Shown here: piece after piece, positions 1 to 11,228 of the stretch
Layout of the letters: the number at the start of each line of letters is the position of its first letter
Position numbering within the stretch: position 1 is the stretch's first letter
Source of the DNA: Ailanthus altissimus
Taxonomy: Eukaryota; Streptophyta; Magnoliopsida; Sapindales; Simaroubaceae
NCBI GenBank assembly: GCA_946807835.1
Contig: OX327696.1
Span: 8,196,501-8,260,500 of the forward strand
Direction of reading: 5' to 3'
Length of the DNA: 64,000 bases
The notes under the pieces: generated by a model
What the model was told of the DNA's origin: nothing
Databases searched by the model: none
Seen by the model: only the letters and a program-made list of their open reading frames with translations
Translations under genes and position numbers: made by a program

Positions 1-1053
1 ATATGTAATAAAAATTTTAATGTGCAATAAAAAAATTGAAAATTTGTTTTCAGATCAGCACACAATAAAATAAAATCGTATATTTACAAATTTTATATAG
101 AAATTTCTTCATTCTCTTTTTTCGACAAATCAACTTACAAAATTAACTAGTATTTTTTATAAATCAACTTATAAATTATATCTATTACAAATTAACTTAC
201 AAATTAATCATTTATTAAAAGGAAGGTTGGTCCGATTCAAATTTAGCACCTTAATATTAGAAGTGCTGATATCAAATCATGACGTCAATAAAGTGGTTGG
301 TTAAAAGAGAAATTTATAGTCTCTCCAAAGGACTTGAAACTCATTTTACCTGCAAATTATAATAAATTTAATTCAAACAGTCTCTTGCATTCTTGCTTTG
401 CAGTTAGCCAACACATAAAATAAATAAACTTATATAATTTGAATGCTTCATTGAAGAGCCATTTTACCATGAATATGGACATAAGTTACAACCCCCATCC
501 TTTTTTTTAAGGGTTACAATTTCTAAATGTCCAATTTTTTTATTACATATTTTAAGTTTTTTTGTTAATTTTATATTTTGTTAAATGTCTCAATTTTTTT
601 AATTTTTTTGAGAAAATTATATAACATAAAACTCAGGAGAATGATAGAATTGATTGGTAGATATGATAATTCTTGTGGTTGATAGAGAAAGTTGTCAAGT
701 AAGGCATCTAGTTGCATCATGTTGTTGCTTTGGCCGTAGCTACTTTTTCACATCGCGCATTAGCAGCAGCATCGTGAATGAGAAGCAAAATGTCATATTT
801 CATTTACTTAAGCTAACACTCTTGAATTTGTTTTTGTATTGTTTGCATTATACAACTTAACTATAAACTTTATATATGATTTTTGCAAAATTCGTTTTTA
901 AAAATAAATTAATATAGAACTAGTGAATTTTTTTTTTAATGATTTGAATGAAGATTTAATTAAAAATATTTTTTTTAAAATATAAATAATTAAAAAATTT
1001 AAGGACCAAAGATAACTATGTTGATCACAATTTTTACTCTGAAGAATCTTGTC

Positions 1054-1056
<3 letters not shown>

Positions 1057-1089
<33 letters not shown>
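1057..1089. repeat. (AT)n microsatellite
   Basis: This is an uninterrupted run of AT dinucleotides. The small minus-strand reading frame that crosses it is an artefact of the repeat. Confidence 0.95.
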
Positions 1090-1092
<3 letters not shown>

Positions 1093-1989
1093 TTTAATTA
1101 AAACAAACTTTGTTATAAAGTTTGGTATCAACTTAGAGTGAAGCTTAACGGTTATAGTTTCGGAGTTGTTTAAGATAAGAGTAGGAAAGTTTACTTATTT
1201 AACTATTTGGCTTTAAGGGTAAAACAAAGATCATCCTTTTAAGGGTGAGGGGGAATTCCTTCTTTACTTAATTCTTTTTTTCCTATGGGATTATTTTGTT
1301 ATTAAAAATCAAATCTAATTGAACAAATCAATTTAATTTATAGTGCTTCAACCAATCGATTCTATTTTTATAGAATTAATTAATTCAATTTTAGTTAGGT
1401 TTAGTCTAGAATTGAACTGAAACCAAATTTGCCCTTAAAATTGGAAGGTGACGCAAGAAGAAAACACACCAACTGGAGGCTGGAGGTCTCGTTTGGGCAT
1501 AAACCTTCTTTGGTATTTCATGTCAATTCGGCCTATTTAGATTTATCTACAACACTACCCTTGATTGCGGCAAAATGCTTCATGGGTATTTCATGTCAAC
1601 GACTTGGGTCCAATAGCCAAACGAGCCCCCCAGTAACGGAATTTATATTAAACTCACATTTTAAGTACGATAATTTAATGTTGCTTCAAATTTATTAGTC
1701 TAATATTTTCCGAAAGAAAAATCAAAATTAAATCTCTTGACTAATTTAGGTTGGTCTTACACTTGTTTGTGTAAGCGGGATTCGTTTGGTTTTTAGGCCA
1801 CATTTCAAAAGTTCATATTTGCTTTTGCATCAACCAATATATCATTCCCTCAGCTGGGATTATTATCATTTTTTGTATTTTTCTTAATATTAGAAAATGC
1901 ACGAGTAGCTGCTTATATAAAGCTGGTATTATTAATCTTAGTGTAAATGTTTGGCCATTTTCCCACCTTTCTTCTTTTCATTGCATCAG

Positions 1990-2153
1990 GGAGATCCGGC
2001 GGCAATTTTTCGGACTCTGATTACTCCATAGATCAACTCAATGAAAGCATTTCTTGGTTTGGTCTAGAGCATTTTCCCAATTCCATCTTGCCATGGAACA
2101 GATTCATGAACATCCATTACTCCAGTTCTTTACCAGCGAAGCCATTTGATTAA
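1990..2153 (+). other. Candidate terminal exon of an unrecognised gene
   Basis: A pyrimidine-rich tract ending in CAG at 1987-1989 looks like a splice acceptor. It is followed by an open frame ending at a TAA at 2151-2153. The base composition is more balanced than the surrounding AT-rich DNA. The encoded piece of about 54 residues is acidic and aromatic in its first half (DSDYS, QLNESISWFGLEHF) and ends SLPAKPFD. I do not recognise the family. No upstream partner exon with a matching donor is evident, so this could be an orphaned exon, part of a gene relic, or chance. Confidence 0.25.
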
Positions 2154-3082
2154 CCTTATCGAACAATTCTAAAAGCCCCCTGGAGTGTATGAAGAGAACC
2201 TTTCTCTCCCTTGCATTAAAGGTGGGTATGGTTTAATTCAATTTACTTTCGACTAGAATCGAATCGAATTATAATTAATTAATTTTCTCATAAATAAATT
2301 GAATTGGATCAAATTGATTTTTTGATTTAAATTAACCTGTTTAAATGTGAATTTTTTTTTACATTTCTTTCTTTTAAAATATCAGTTTTTTTTTTACTTA
2401 TTTATTTGTTCATAAAATTTGTTGGGCAATTTTGAACCTATTTCACAATCATATATATTTCAAAAGTATTAAGTATTGTTATAAAAAAAAAGAAAATAAA
2501 AAAGAAATAGTAGGTGGCAGCATATGCTGTTGATATTTCAATATCAAATCTATTTCAAAGGTCGATTTGCTATCAAATGTAAAAGAAATGCCATATGCAT
2601 CTATGATTTTTTTTTTTTTTAATATAGGAAACGGAGATTGAAATGACATCAAGTATCACCATTAGAAGCGTACCTCAAAGCAAATTGAGCCTTTGCACGA
2701 AATTCTACCCGATTTCACATTTTGTCCCAAAAAAAAAAAAGGAAACTGCTATTCCTTGGATACCAAACGGCCCCAAATTTTATTTGGTGAAAACCGTTTG
2801 AACTTCACATATTGTATAAATGTAATTTACATATAAGCAATTTGAGAAAATACGAGTTTTTGTTGCAATAGCTGTGCTAAAAGGTTTGTTTTGCATTTTC
2901 ATATGTTGAATGTACAAGAAACCCAAAACTGTGTGGAAAAAAGAATTTGATTTATTATGCTAAGTTGAAATTATACAACTTTTTGACTCCTAATAGTTAT
3001 AAAACAAATTCCTTCTAAGTATTCTAAAATCCACCATTTCACAACTTCCCCTGTTCACAGATAACTTGTGTATTTGTGCCAC

Positions 3083-3232
3083 CTAAAAAACAGAGCTAGT
3101 CCCCTTGATTCTCCCTGTTAACACATCCTTGGCTTCATTGATCTTGGATGCAAGATAATGGCTGCCACCACCGGCATCCCATCATCATTCTCCGATGACC
3201 TTCCTTGATCTTTTCCATCACAACACTTTCTC
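3083..3232 (-). pseudogene. TIM14/PAM18-like pseudogene, 3' exon
   Basis: Read on the minus strand from about 3232, this piece begins ESVVMEKIKEGHRRMMM, as in the J-domain of plant TIM14, the J-protein of the mitochondrial import motor that stimulates mtHsp70. In family members the next residues are about VANHPDAGGSHYLASKINEAKD. Here the coding for the stretch up to and including HP is missing, and the frame shifts just before a recognisable DAGGGSHYLASKINEAKD continuation that ends SSVF and a TAG at 3083-3085. The HPD tripeptide that J-proteins need is therefore lost. The exon starts directly at the edge of a copia element whose other side carries the preceding exon. This is a dead copy; a functional gene presumably exists elsewhere in the genome. 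Confidence 0.8.
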
Positions 3233-3234
3233 TG
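3230..3234. repeat. Candidate target duplication of copia A, left side
   Basis: CTCTG here compares with CTCTT at 8598-8602 on the other side of the element. Four of five bases match. The call depends on starting the LTR at the TATTAAAG shared by both LTR copies. Confidence 0.4.
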
Positions 3235-3680
3235 TATTAAAGATTGAAGAGTTCTGTTTGGTTAGTGGAAAAATGAGAAGGAAGATTTTGTAATGGAAAG
3301 AATTTTCTGTATAATGCTCTGCAATCTAAATCTTTTATTAATCTCAATCTGATTCAGTATAGTAAGAGAAGCTCTTATATATACCATGAGAGGAACAATC
3401 TAGAACTAATGAAAATGGCGGGAAAATTAGTTACAAGGGAACTAAGATTGCTAGCGTGGCACTCCTTGACTGCCATATTGGCAATTCTATTATAACTGAA
3501 GAAAAAGTCATTTAGCTCATCAAGGCCCTTGATAATCATCAATTGAACTCATCTTAACCTTTGACAATCATCCTCCCACAATCGGTAAACATGATCTTCG
3601 AAGTACAACACTAATACAACTAGAATGTAGATACATAGGCAGACACAACAACATAGCCTGAGCATCAAAATACTTTAAAA
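3235..3680 (-). repeat. Copia A LTR (3' LTR in element orientation)
   Basis: This matches 8199-8597 over its full length, for example GAGAGGAACAATCTAGAAC and ATGGCGGGAAAATTAGTTAC. It carries an extra segment of about 50 bp (near 3469-3520) that the other copy lacks. Its right edge abuts the polypurine-tract complement TCCCCCTTC. Confidence 0.9.
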
Positions 3681-3689
3681 TCCCCCTTC

Positions 3690-6600
3690 AAGCTAATAGT
3701 CTAAGAAAAGACCAAAAGGTTGGATCTCAAAAATGCAAATTAATCGTAATTCAAAGGTTTTATGAAAATATTTTCTATTTGATTAACTATGGGAACAAAT
3801 TTGACTTCAATCTCATTAGCTACAACTTTATCCTTTATAAAGTGAATGTCAAACTCTATATGCTTGGTCATAGAATGGAAAACAAGATTAATGGCCAATG
3901 CTTGGGCACTTTGATTGTCACCCTATATTAAAGGAGTGAATTGCACTGGGAAATGTAATTCTAGCAGCAAGGATTTAAGCTACACAACTTTTAAACATGG
4001 TCATACCAATGCCCTGTATTTAGCCTCAACACTAGACTTGGCCACAATAATTTGCTTCTTTGAAGACCATAAAATTAAATTGTCACCAAGAAACACACAA
4101 TAGCCACCCACTGATCTTCTATCATTGGGATCACTCCCCCCAATCTATATATGAATAGGCAGTGAGCTGATGAGAACTAGAAGACTTTATTTCTAAGCTA
4201 AAATCTGTAGTATATTGTAAATACCTAAATACTCTCTTATATGCTTGTTAGTGTTTGATTGAGGGAACACTCATAAACTGACTAAGCTTATTTACAGCAA
4301 AATACAGTTCAGGTCTTGTCAAAGTTAGATATTGCAAGCCACCAATAAGGCTTTAGTATAGAGTTGGATCATTAAATGGTTCATCACCCTCTTTGAATAA
4401 TATTTGTCCCATATTCACAAGAGTGTTACAACATTTTCAATTAACCATATTTGCCTTTTTGAAGTAAATCAGCAATATATTTAGCTTGAGATAAGTGAAT
4501 AACTAAACTTGAGGGAGTGACCTCTATCCCCAAAAAGTAACTAAGATTTCCTAGATCCTTTAGAGCAAATGCAGAACCAATATCAGTTATGAACTGTTCT
4601 ATATCAGTTGAAACACTTCTATAACAATAATATCATCAACATAAATGGGGATAAAGATCTTACTTTCTTTTGAATGTCTAATAAATAAGAAAGTGTCAGA
4701 CTTGGAATTTCTAAATCCCCATTATAACAGAGCTATCCCAAGCTTTCAATACCAAGCCCTTAGGGCTTGCTTAAGTCCATACAAGGCCTTCTTTAATTTG
4801 CAGACAAAAATGGGATGTTGAGGAGTGATAAAGCCCTCTAGTTGTATCATGAATACTTCTTCAATAAGGTCCCCATTAAGAAAGGCATTATTCATGTAAA
4901 TATCCCTTATTGGCCAATGATTCATCACTGCCAAACTGAGAAAAACTTTAATGGTGGATGAATTAACCACAGGATTGATAGTCTCAAAGTAGTCTATTCC
5001 TAGAGTTTGGAGAAACCTTTTTGCTACTAATCTAGCTTTGTACTTAGAAATAGACTCATTGAGATTATATTTAACTCTGAAAGTCCATTTGTTCCCAACA
5101 ACTTTGGCAGCAGTTGTGGCTAGAACCAATGACCAAGTTTGATTTCCAATTATAGTTTCAAACTCATTTTTCATGATTCAAGGCTTCTTTTACAAATTTA
5201 GGCTCTGGACATATGTCATTGATCTGACTAATATACATCTTTGGTATATAGATGCCATGCTTTGATCTAGTAAGCATTGAATGGGTAATGCTATTTGAGG
5301 TAATTGTGCTGGTATGAAATTTGGTAATAACTAAGATGTAGGGGTTGAGTGATTTATGGTATTGGTGTGAATTTTATTTTGAGATGACATTGAAAGATTA
5401 TCTGAGAATATTGGAGATTGATGTTGAGGCATTGAAGAACTTACAGATGGTAAATTAGCTACTGCATCAATGGATGTATCTGAGACTATATATTAGAACT
5501 GCTACCTTAATGAGGTAAACTGTTATGGATAATATAGGATATATGTGTGTGGTTTTTGGATAAACATTTATTGAAGTGTATGTTTAGTAGGAAAGAGCAC
5601 AGAATAAGGAAAAGACAATTTATCAAAGGAAACATGCCTAGCAATATAAAATTTACTAGAAGGATGTAAATATTTGTACCTTTATGCATTGGACTGTAAC
5701 CTATAACACACAATTCTTTGAATCAAAGTTAAATTTATGTTTTTGGTATGGTCTGAGAAGGGGAAAACATGCAAATCCAATGGTTTTAAGAAAGTGTTAG
5801 TCATGTGGTATTTTGTGAAAGAGTAGATATGGTGACTTGTAATTTAAAACTGATGTAGACAACCTGTTTAAAAGGTAAGAAGTTGAGTGAAAAGATTCCC
5901 TCCAAAAAGACTAGGGTAGTTTAGCTTATGCTAGTAAAGTGAAACTAGTTTCTATAAGGTGTCCATATTTTCTTTTAACAACACCATTTTGATGATAAGT
6001 ATGGAGACAAGTGACTCTAAATTGAATTCCATGTTGCTTTACATATTTTGAAAAAGGTCTAAATATCCCTCCTCAGTCTGATTGAATGACTTTAATTGGC
6101 AAATTAAATTATTTTTCTACTTTTTTTTTTGAAAGGATAAAAATATTCAAGGCTTTAGATTTTACTTTTTAGAGAAAAATCCAACTGTATCTACTATAAT
6201 CATCAACAAAATAAAGGAAATATCTGAACCCTTCCTTAGTTACTATAGGTGCTGGTCTATATATATCAATATATATCAATTGCAAAGGCTATTTGGATGT
6301 TATTGATTTTGAAGGGAAATGAAGTCTATGCATTTTTCCTAAAAGATAGTATCAAACTCTTTGTTGTTGAACTTGTAAGGAGAATAATCTTTGGGTACAT
6401 TTATGAGAATTAAAGGACTTGGATGACCAAGTCTTTGATGCCAAAGATTGTAATTTTTTTTTTACTAAGACTCAATACATTTTTGATAGCAACATTTGAT
6501 TCAATACAGGTGTTTGAGGTTTGTGCGACACAATTCTTAGAGCATGAGCCAATGGCACCAAGTTGGCACTTATTTATAATACATAAAGGTGTAGGTTGAG

Positions 6601-8110
6601 AAAACAAAGAGAACAATGACTCAGGTATATGAACAAGGTAACTTTCTGGATTTACAAAGGCTTTGTTGAGTGTGTTCGGTAGTAGTTTATACAGTCCCTT
6701 CACAATAACACCCTGCAGCAGCAAGATTTCCTTCTACTTGTCCTTAACAAAACATATATGAGAGTGAAATTTAATAATCACATCATTATCTTGAACTAAT
6801 TTTGATAAACTTATTAGATTCTTAGTAATTGAAGGAACACACAATATGTCTTTAAGAAATAGGTTGCTATCAGTTTTTGAATTAAGGCATGCATCACCAA
6901 AATTTGTAATATTTAAGCCAAGACCATTTCTAATTATGAGTTTTTCCATACATGTGTACTCTGATTTATTAATTGATATTGCAGTAATTATAAATAAGAT
7001 GGTGTGTAGCTTCAGAGTTTAGGTACCACCTATGATCAGTTGGAACCTTCTAAATTGATTTGAGTTGCTACATAGGCTGCTCTATTCACTTGATTCATCT
7101 TATTATAAGAATTACTTAGACCTGAACCTCTAAGGTTGTAGCTTCTATTTCCACCCCCAAAATTTTCTTGTTGTATAGGGACATAGTTATTATAATATTT
7201 GTAATAACACTTTAAGGTTGAAAACCCTAGTCTTTTGCAAATTTGGCATATTAATTTCACATTACTACCTTTTCTATAGAAACCTCTGCCACTTTGTTGA
7301 TTTTGGTTCCTATTTCTTCCACGACCAAAACCAGTAAATTAACACCATTGGTTTGATTTCCAGGATTTTCATATGAGTTGATTCCAAAATTGAAATTTCT
7401 TCTGCCTCCATTGTAATTATTATTGTTGTTCCTCTTTTGTTGTTTTTAAGCAAAATTAGCAGAGAATACACCTTGACTACTGTTTTCTAATCCTGAACTA
7501 AACATCAATCTATTTTCTTGTGTTAGAAGCATAGAGTATGCTGCTCCAATAGTAATTGAGCCTATTTTGCTTCCAATGAGAACAATGACTAAGTCGAAGT
7601 CTGATCCAACTCCTATACCAGTAATAAGATGAGTAATAAAATCCTCTTCCTCAATTTTACAACCAGCAATAGAAAGTTCATCTACAGTACTTTTGAGCTT
7701 AAGAAAGTAACCTGAAATCGAGAGTTGATCGTTCTTTAATAGAGATAATTGTGTCTTTAACTGTATAATTTTTGTTTTTGAAAGAGATCCAAAATGTCTA
7801 TCAAGAGTATTCTAGAGATCATTAGAAGACTTACAATTTATGATCAATCTAAGTATGCTTTCATGTACAGTTGAAAATAGCCAGCTCAAGAGCATTTGAT
7901 ATTTTCTAATCCAGTTTTCAAAATTTGGAAACAAGTCCTTCATCGATTAGATCTGCATCAACAATTGATTCCTTAGTTGCAATGAAATGATCTGGACATT
8001 TACAATTTTCTTTGATGAATTCTTCAAGGTGATTTGCTCTTATCACAACTAGGGCTTAAGCTTTCCACATTATGAACTTTGATCTATCGAGTTTCATTAT
8101 TGTAGAAAAA
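3690..8110 (-). pseudogene. Copia A gag-pol, degenerate
   Basis: The minus strand encodes the copia order gag, protease region, integrase, reverse transcriptase, RNase H, broken by many stops and frameshifts. The best frame is 4746-5174, a reverse-transcriptase N-terminal part with [33 protein letters not shown] and LYGLKQALRAWY. The catalytic YVDD follows at 4632-4643 in another frame. Frame 6410-6724 covers the pre-integrase region. About 6170-6300 encodes an integrase-core-like segment with YFLYFVDDYSRYSWIF. Frame 6734-6949 is the stretch after the protease (DILCVPSITKNLISLSKL). Frame 7036-7260 contains a zinc-knuckle remnant (CQICKRLGFSTLKC) in which the usual histidine is phenylalanine. 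The element cannot make its own proteins. Confidence 0.85.
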
Positions 8111-8198
8111 GTAAGGGTTGTGGTTTGATTCACAGATGAATTTTGTTGAAAATTTGATAGGTTTGATAAGGAGGCATTAGTCATATTCTCTGATATTA

Positions 8199-8597
8199 TA
8201 TTAAAGATTGAAGAGTTCTGTTTGGTTAGTGAAAAAATGAGAAGGAAAATTTTGTAATGGAAAGAATTTTCTGTATAATGCTCTGCAATCTAAATCTTAT
8301 ATTGATCTCAATCTGATTCAGTACAGTAAGAGAAGCTCTTATATATACAATGAGAGGAACAATCTAGAACTAATGAAAATGGCGGGAAAATTAGTTACAA
8401 GGGAACTAAGATTGCCAGCGTGGCACTCCTTCACATCAAGGCCCTCGATAATCATCAATTGAAATCATCGTAGCCTTTGACAATCATCGCCTCACAGCAG
8501 GTAATCATGATTTTCAAAGTACAGCACCAATACAACTAGAATGCAGATACATCAGCAGACACAGCAGCATAGCCTGAACATCAGAATACTTTTAACA
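8199..8597 (-). repeat. Copia A LTR (5' LTR in element orientation)
   Basis: This is a direct repeat of 3235-3680. Its right edge reads TTTTAACA on the plus strand, giving the canonical TG start in element orientation. Its left edge abuts the primer-binding-site remnant. Confidence 0.9.
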
Positions 8598-8942
8598 CTC
8601 TTGCAAGTGAGAACCAACAAAATATAATAGAAATTCATTTAAGAGATATGCACTTAACAAGAGAGAACTGGTAGCTTCATTAAAGGATTAATTGTAAATT
8701 CAATGGTTTTCTTCCATCCAATCTGAAATATATACTGAAGATCATTTGATATAATTAATATTTTCTACATACATGCCATCACAACATGAAATCAGCAGGT
8801 CGCTTCATAAAGTAAGGGAAAAGTGCTTATGTGAAACAACTATGAGATCCTCAAGCTAGTTATCCAGGAGAACAGGCAACAGCCAGCCAGTGCAACAAAG
8901 AAGTTGATCTTTTTGGGGGAAAAAAAAAGACAATTAAATTAC

Positions 8943-9102
8943 TTGACTTCAAGGATTAATGCAGCTTCACGTTTAGACATGACCTTCTTGAACCTACCAT
9001 AATAAAATCTCTTAACACGGGGAACTGCAGAGCGAGTTTTGAATGCTTACCATGCAGCTATTAAGTACCTTCCGCCCATAGCAGCGGCAGCCACAACAGT
9101 CC
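8943..9102 (-). pseudogene. TIM14/PAM18-like pseudogene, upstream exon
   Basis: On the minus strand an acceptor TTTCAG (9103-9108) is followed by sequence encoding GTVVAAAAMGGRYLIAAW, a stop, then AFKTRSAVPRVKRFYYG and MSKREAALILEVK. A donor GTAATT starts at 8942. This matches the single membrane segment, matrix linker and J-domain start of plant TIM14 (family pattern about VAAAALAGRYGIQAWQAFK and REAALILGVRES). The stop replaces the conserved glutamine after AAW and is consistent with a CAA-to-TAA change. The splice sites show that this is a duplicated genomic copy, not a processed one. The short first exon encoding the extreme N terminus was not found upstream. Confidence 0.8.
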
Positions 9103-9356
9103 CTGAAACAAGAGGTGACAGATTGCTAAATGTCAGTTATCCAGGTACGCACTTCACCAGTAAGCAAAAGAAAATGAAACAAATTATATCTAACAGACTA
9201 CATATTGGCTAAACCATTCCATAAGCTACCTCAGTTGGTGGCAGATTATTCTTCCATGAATAGTAAAAAAAGTAACACAACACAACCATCTAACAGTTTA
9301 CCTTCTTCAAATTTTTGCAGCGATTTCTTTCTCTGTCACAGCTAGAAATTCTTACT
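9103..9356. other. Flank of the TIM14-like pseudogene (probable intron remnant)
   Basis: This stretch lies upstream of the pseudogene exon and downstream of the first inverted-repeat element. It shows no coding motif. By position it could be what remains of the first intron of the TIM14-like copy. Confidence 0.35.
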
Positions 9357-9365
9357 TATGGTAAA
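9357..9365. repeat. 9-bp target duplication of TIR element 1, left
   Basis: TATGGTAAA here compares with TATGGCAAA at 11063-11071, eight of nine bases identical. Target duplications of 9 bp are typical of Mutator-like elements. Confidence 0.75.
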
Positions 9366-11062
9366 GGAAATTTTTTCGAAATAATCAAAATTGAGGGGCC
9401 TTAATTTTTTTATTACCATTTCATTTTTTTAAACTTTTTTAATTAAACAAATCAGGATAAAATATAAACAGTATTCGCTATAATAAACAATAACTGTTAT
9501 AATAAATAGTATCTGCTACAGTAAATAATATTTGCTATAAATTTAATTTAATTTTATAATTTATAATTTAATTTTACTTAAAATTAGATTTATTCAAATT
9601 TAAATTTGTATTTATTAATTAAAATTATTATTATTTTATTTGATTATATTATTTGATAATTATTTAATTTAATCATGTTATTACAAAAATTAAATAAATA
9701 TATAGTTAAACTAAACTAAATAAATAATATAATCAATTAACATAATTTAATTAAATAAAATAAATATAATTTTAATATACAAACTTTTTAATAAATAGTA
9801 TAAATTAATTATATATAATAAATAAAATACTAATAAAAAATAAAAATACAATATTCACTATAAAAAATAATAAATAAAATTTTATAATAATTAATAAAAT
9901 TTAAAAGAAAAAAGTTTATATTTTTTATCACCCCCATATAAGTTTTTATCGTGCCTATATATGGGCAAGATAAAAATGTGGGCGTGATAAGTTTTATCGC
10001 GCCCATATATAAGTGTGATAAGTTTTTATGACGCCTACTTATGAGTACGATAAAATTTTTATTGCGCCCACAAATATGCGCTATAAATTTTTTTATGGGT
10101 GTAATATTTTTTTTTAATATATAGCACTCGTTACAGTAAACAATACAATTATAGTATACATTAGTTTGCTACAGTTAATTTTATTCAAAATTAAATTTTT
10201 TTGTTTATTAAAATTATATTTATTTTATATTATTTGTTTATTTATTTTCATCATATTACTATAAAAATTACATAAATAATATAATTATTTAATATTGTTA
10301 AACTAAACTAAATAAACACAATAAATAAAAAAATAATTTTCATAAACAAATACAAACTTAATTGTATTTTTTATTAAAATTATATTTATTATATTTATTG
10401 ATAATTAAATAAATAAAATTTTAAATAAATAAATTAATTATGCCATATATAATAAAATAAATTTATAAAAAAATTATATCGCCCATATGTGAGCGCGATA
10501 AAAAATATAGGCTTTTTTCTTTTTAATTTTATTATTTATTATAATATTTTTATTTTATTTTTACTTATTAGTTTTTATAGTAAATATTTTTTATTAGTAT
10601 TTTATTTATTTTATATAATTAATTTCTATTATTTATTAAGAAGTTTGTATATTAAAATTATATTTATTTTATTTAATTATATTATTTTTAATTATTTAAA
10701 TTGATCATATTATTTATTTAGTTTAGTTTAACTACATATTCATTTAAATTTGTAATAACATGATTAAATTAAATTATTAACAAATAATATAATCAAATAA
10801 AATAAATATAATTTGAATAAATAAATACAAATTTAAATTTGAATAAATATAATTTTAAGTAAAATAAAATTATAAATAAATTAATTATAAAATTTAATTT
10901 AATATGAAAAAGTACAATAATAAAATACCGTTGACTGTAGTAGGTACTGTTTTAATAGTGAAAAAATATTTTTGTTGAAAAGTGATTTATTCATTAAAAA
11001 ATTAAAATGATAGCTAAAAAAATTAAAATTCCCTTAATTTTGACTATTTAAAAAAAAAATTC
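9366..11062. mobile_element. Non-autonomous MULE-like element with long terminal inverted repeats (TIR element 1)
   Basis: The outer 600 bases on each side are inverted copies. The left arm runs from 9366 to about 9960 and the right arm from about 10470 to 11062. Shared stretches include TAGTTAAACTAAACTAAATA and TTATTCAAATTTAAATTTGT, which appear in reverse complement on the other side. The termini read GGAAATTTTTTCG and, reversed, GAATTTTTTTTTA. The centre holds repeated palindromic words of the type GCGCCCATATATAAG and GATAAGTTTTTATCG. No transposase coding is visible, so movement would need enzymes from elsewhere. The length is 1697 bp. Confidence 0.8.
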
Positions 11063-11071
11063 TATGGCAAA
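11063..11071. repeat. 9-bp target duplication of TIR element 1, right
   Basis: TATGGCAAA is the partner of TATGGTAAA at 9357-9365. Confidence 0.75.
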
Positions 11072-11219
11072 TACTTGAATAATTAAGAGAGAAACTTTCA
11101 TGCTTACAACATTTAAAAAATAACAGAAAAATCTAACTGAAGAAAAGCCGAGATGACAAAACAAAATAACACAAGCTCAGAATTCGGTAACAATTTCTAG
11201 AGATAATGAACCTTACTGA

Positions 11220-11228
11220 CAAACTCAA
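11220..11228. repeat. 9-bp target duplication of TIR element 2, left
   Basis: CAAACTCAA is identical to 14101-14109 and directly abuts the terminal GGGAATTTG. Confidence 0.85.

Larger units (their letters stand above)
1..3082. other. AT-rich intergenic DNA, no confident gene
   Basis: This stretch is mostly low-complexity A/T sequence with many homopolymer runs. It contains one AT microsatellite and one exon-like segment, both listed separately. Reading frames here are short and lack family motifs. I see no LTR pair or terminal inverted repeats. Confidence 0.5.
3235..8597 (-). mobile_element. Ty1/copia retrotransposon (copia A), inserted in a TIM14 pseudogene
   Basis: Two long direct repeats, 3235-about 3680 and 8199-8597, bracket decayed gag-pol coding on the minus strand. 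In element orientation a primer-binding-site-like TATCAGAG lies just inside the right-hand LTR (about 8185-8196) and a polypurine tract reading GAAGGGGGA lies just inside the other LTR (about 3681-3690). Both are where copia elements have them. The LTRs differ by an internal indel of roughly 50 bp and scattered substitutions, so the insertion is not recent. It sits within a few bases of the last exon of the TIM14-like pseudogene. Confidence 0.9.

Noticed and set aside
898..1131. Minus-strand reading frame with an IYIYIY run
   Set aside because: It is generated by the AT microsatellite at 1057-1089.
8943..9102. A functional TIM14 gene
   Set aside because: The in-frame stop, the loss of most of the HPD motif and the copia insertion at the exon edge exclude function.
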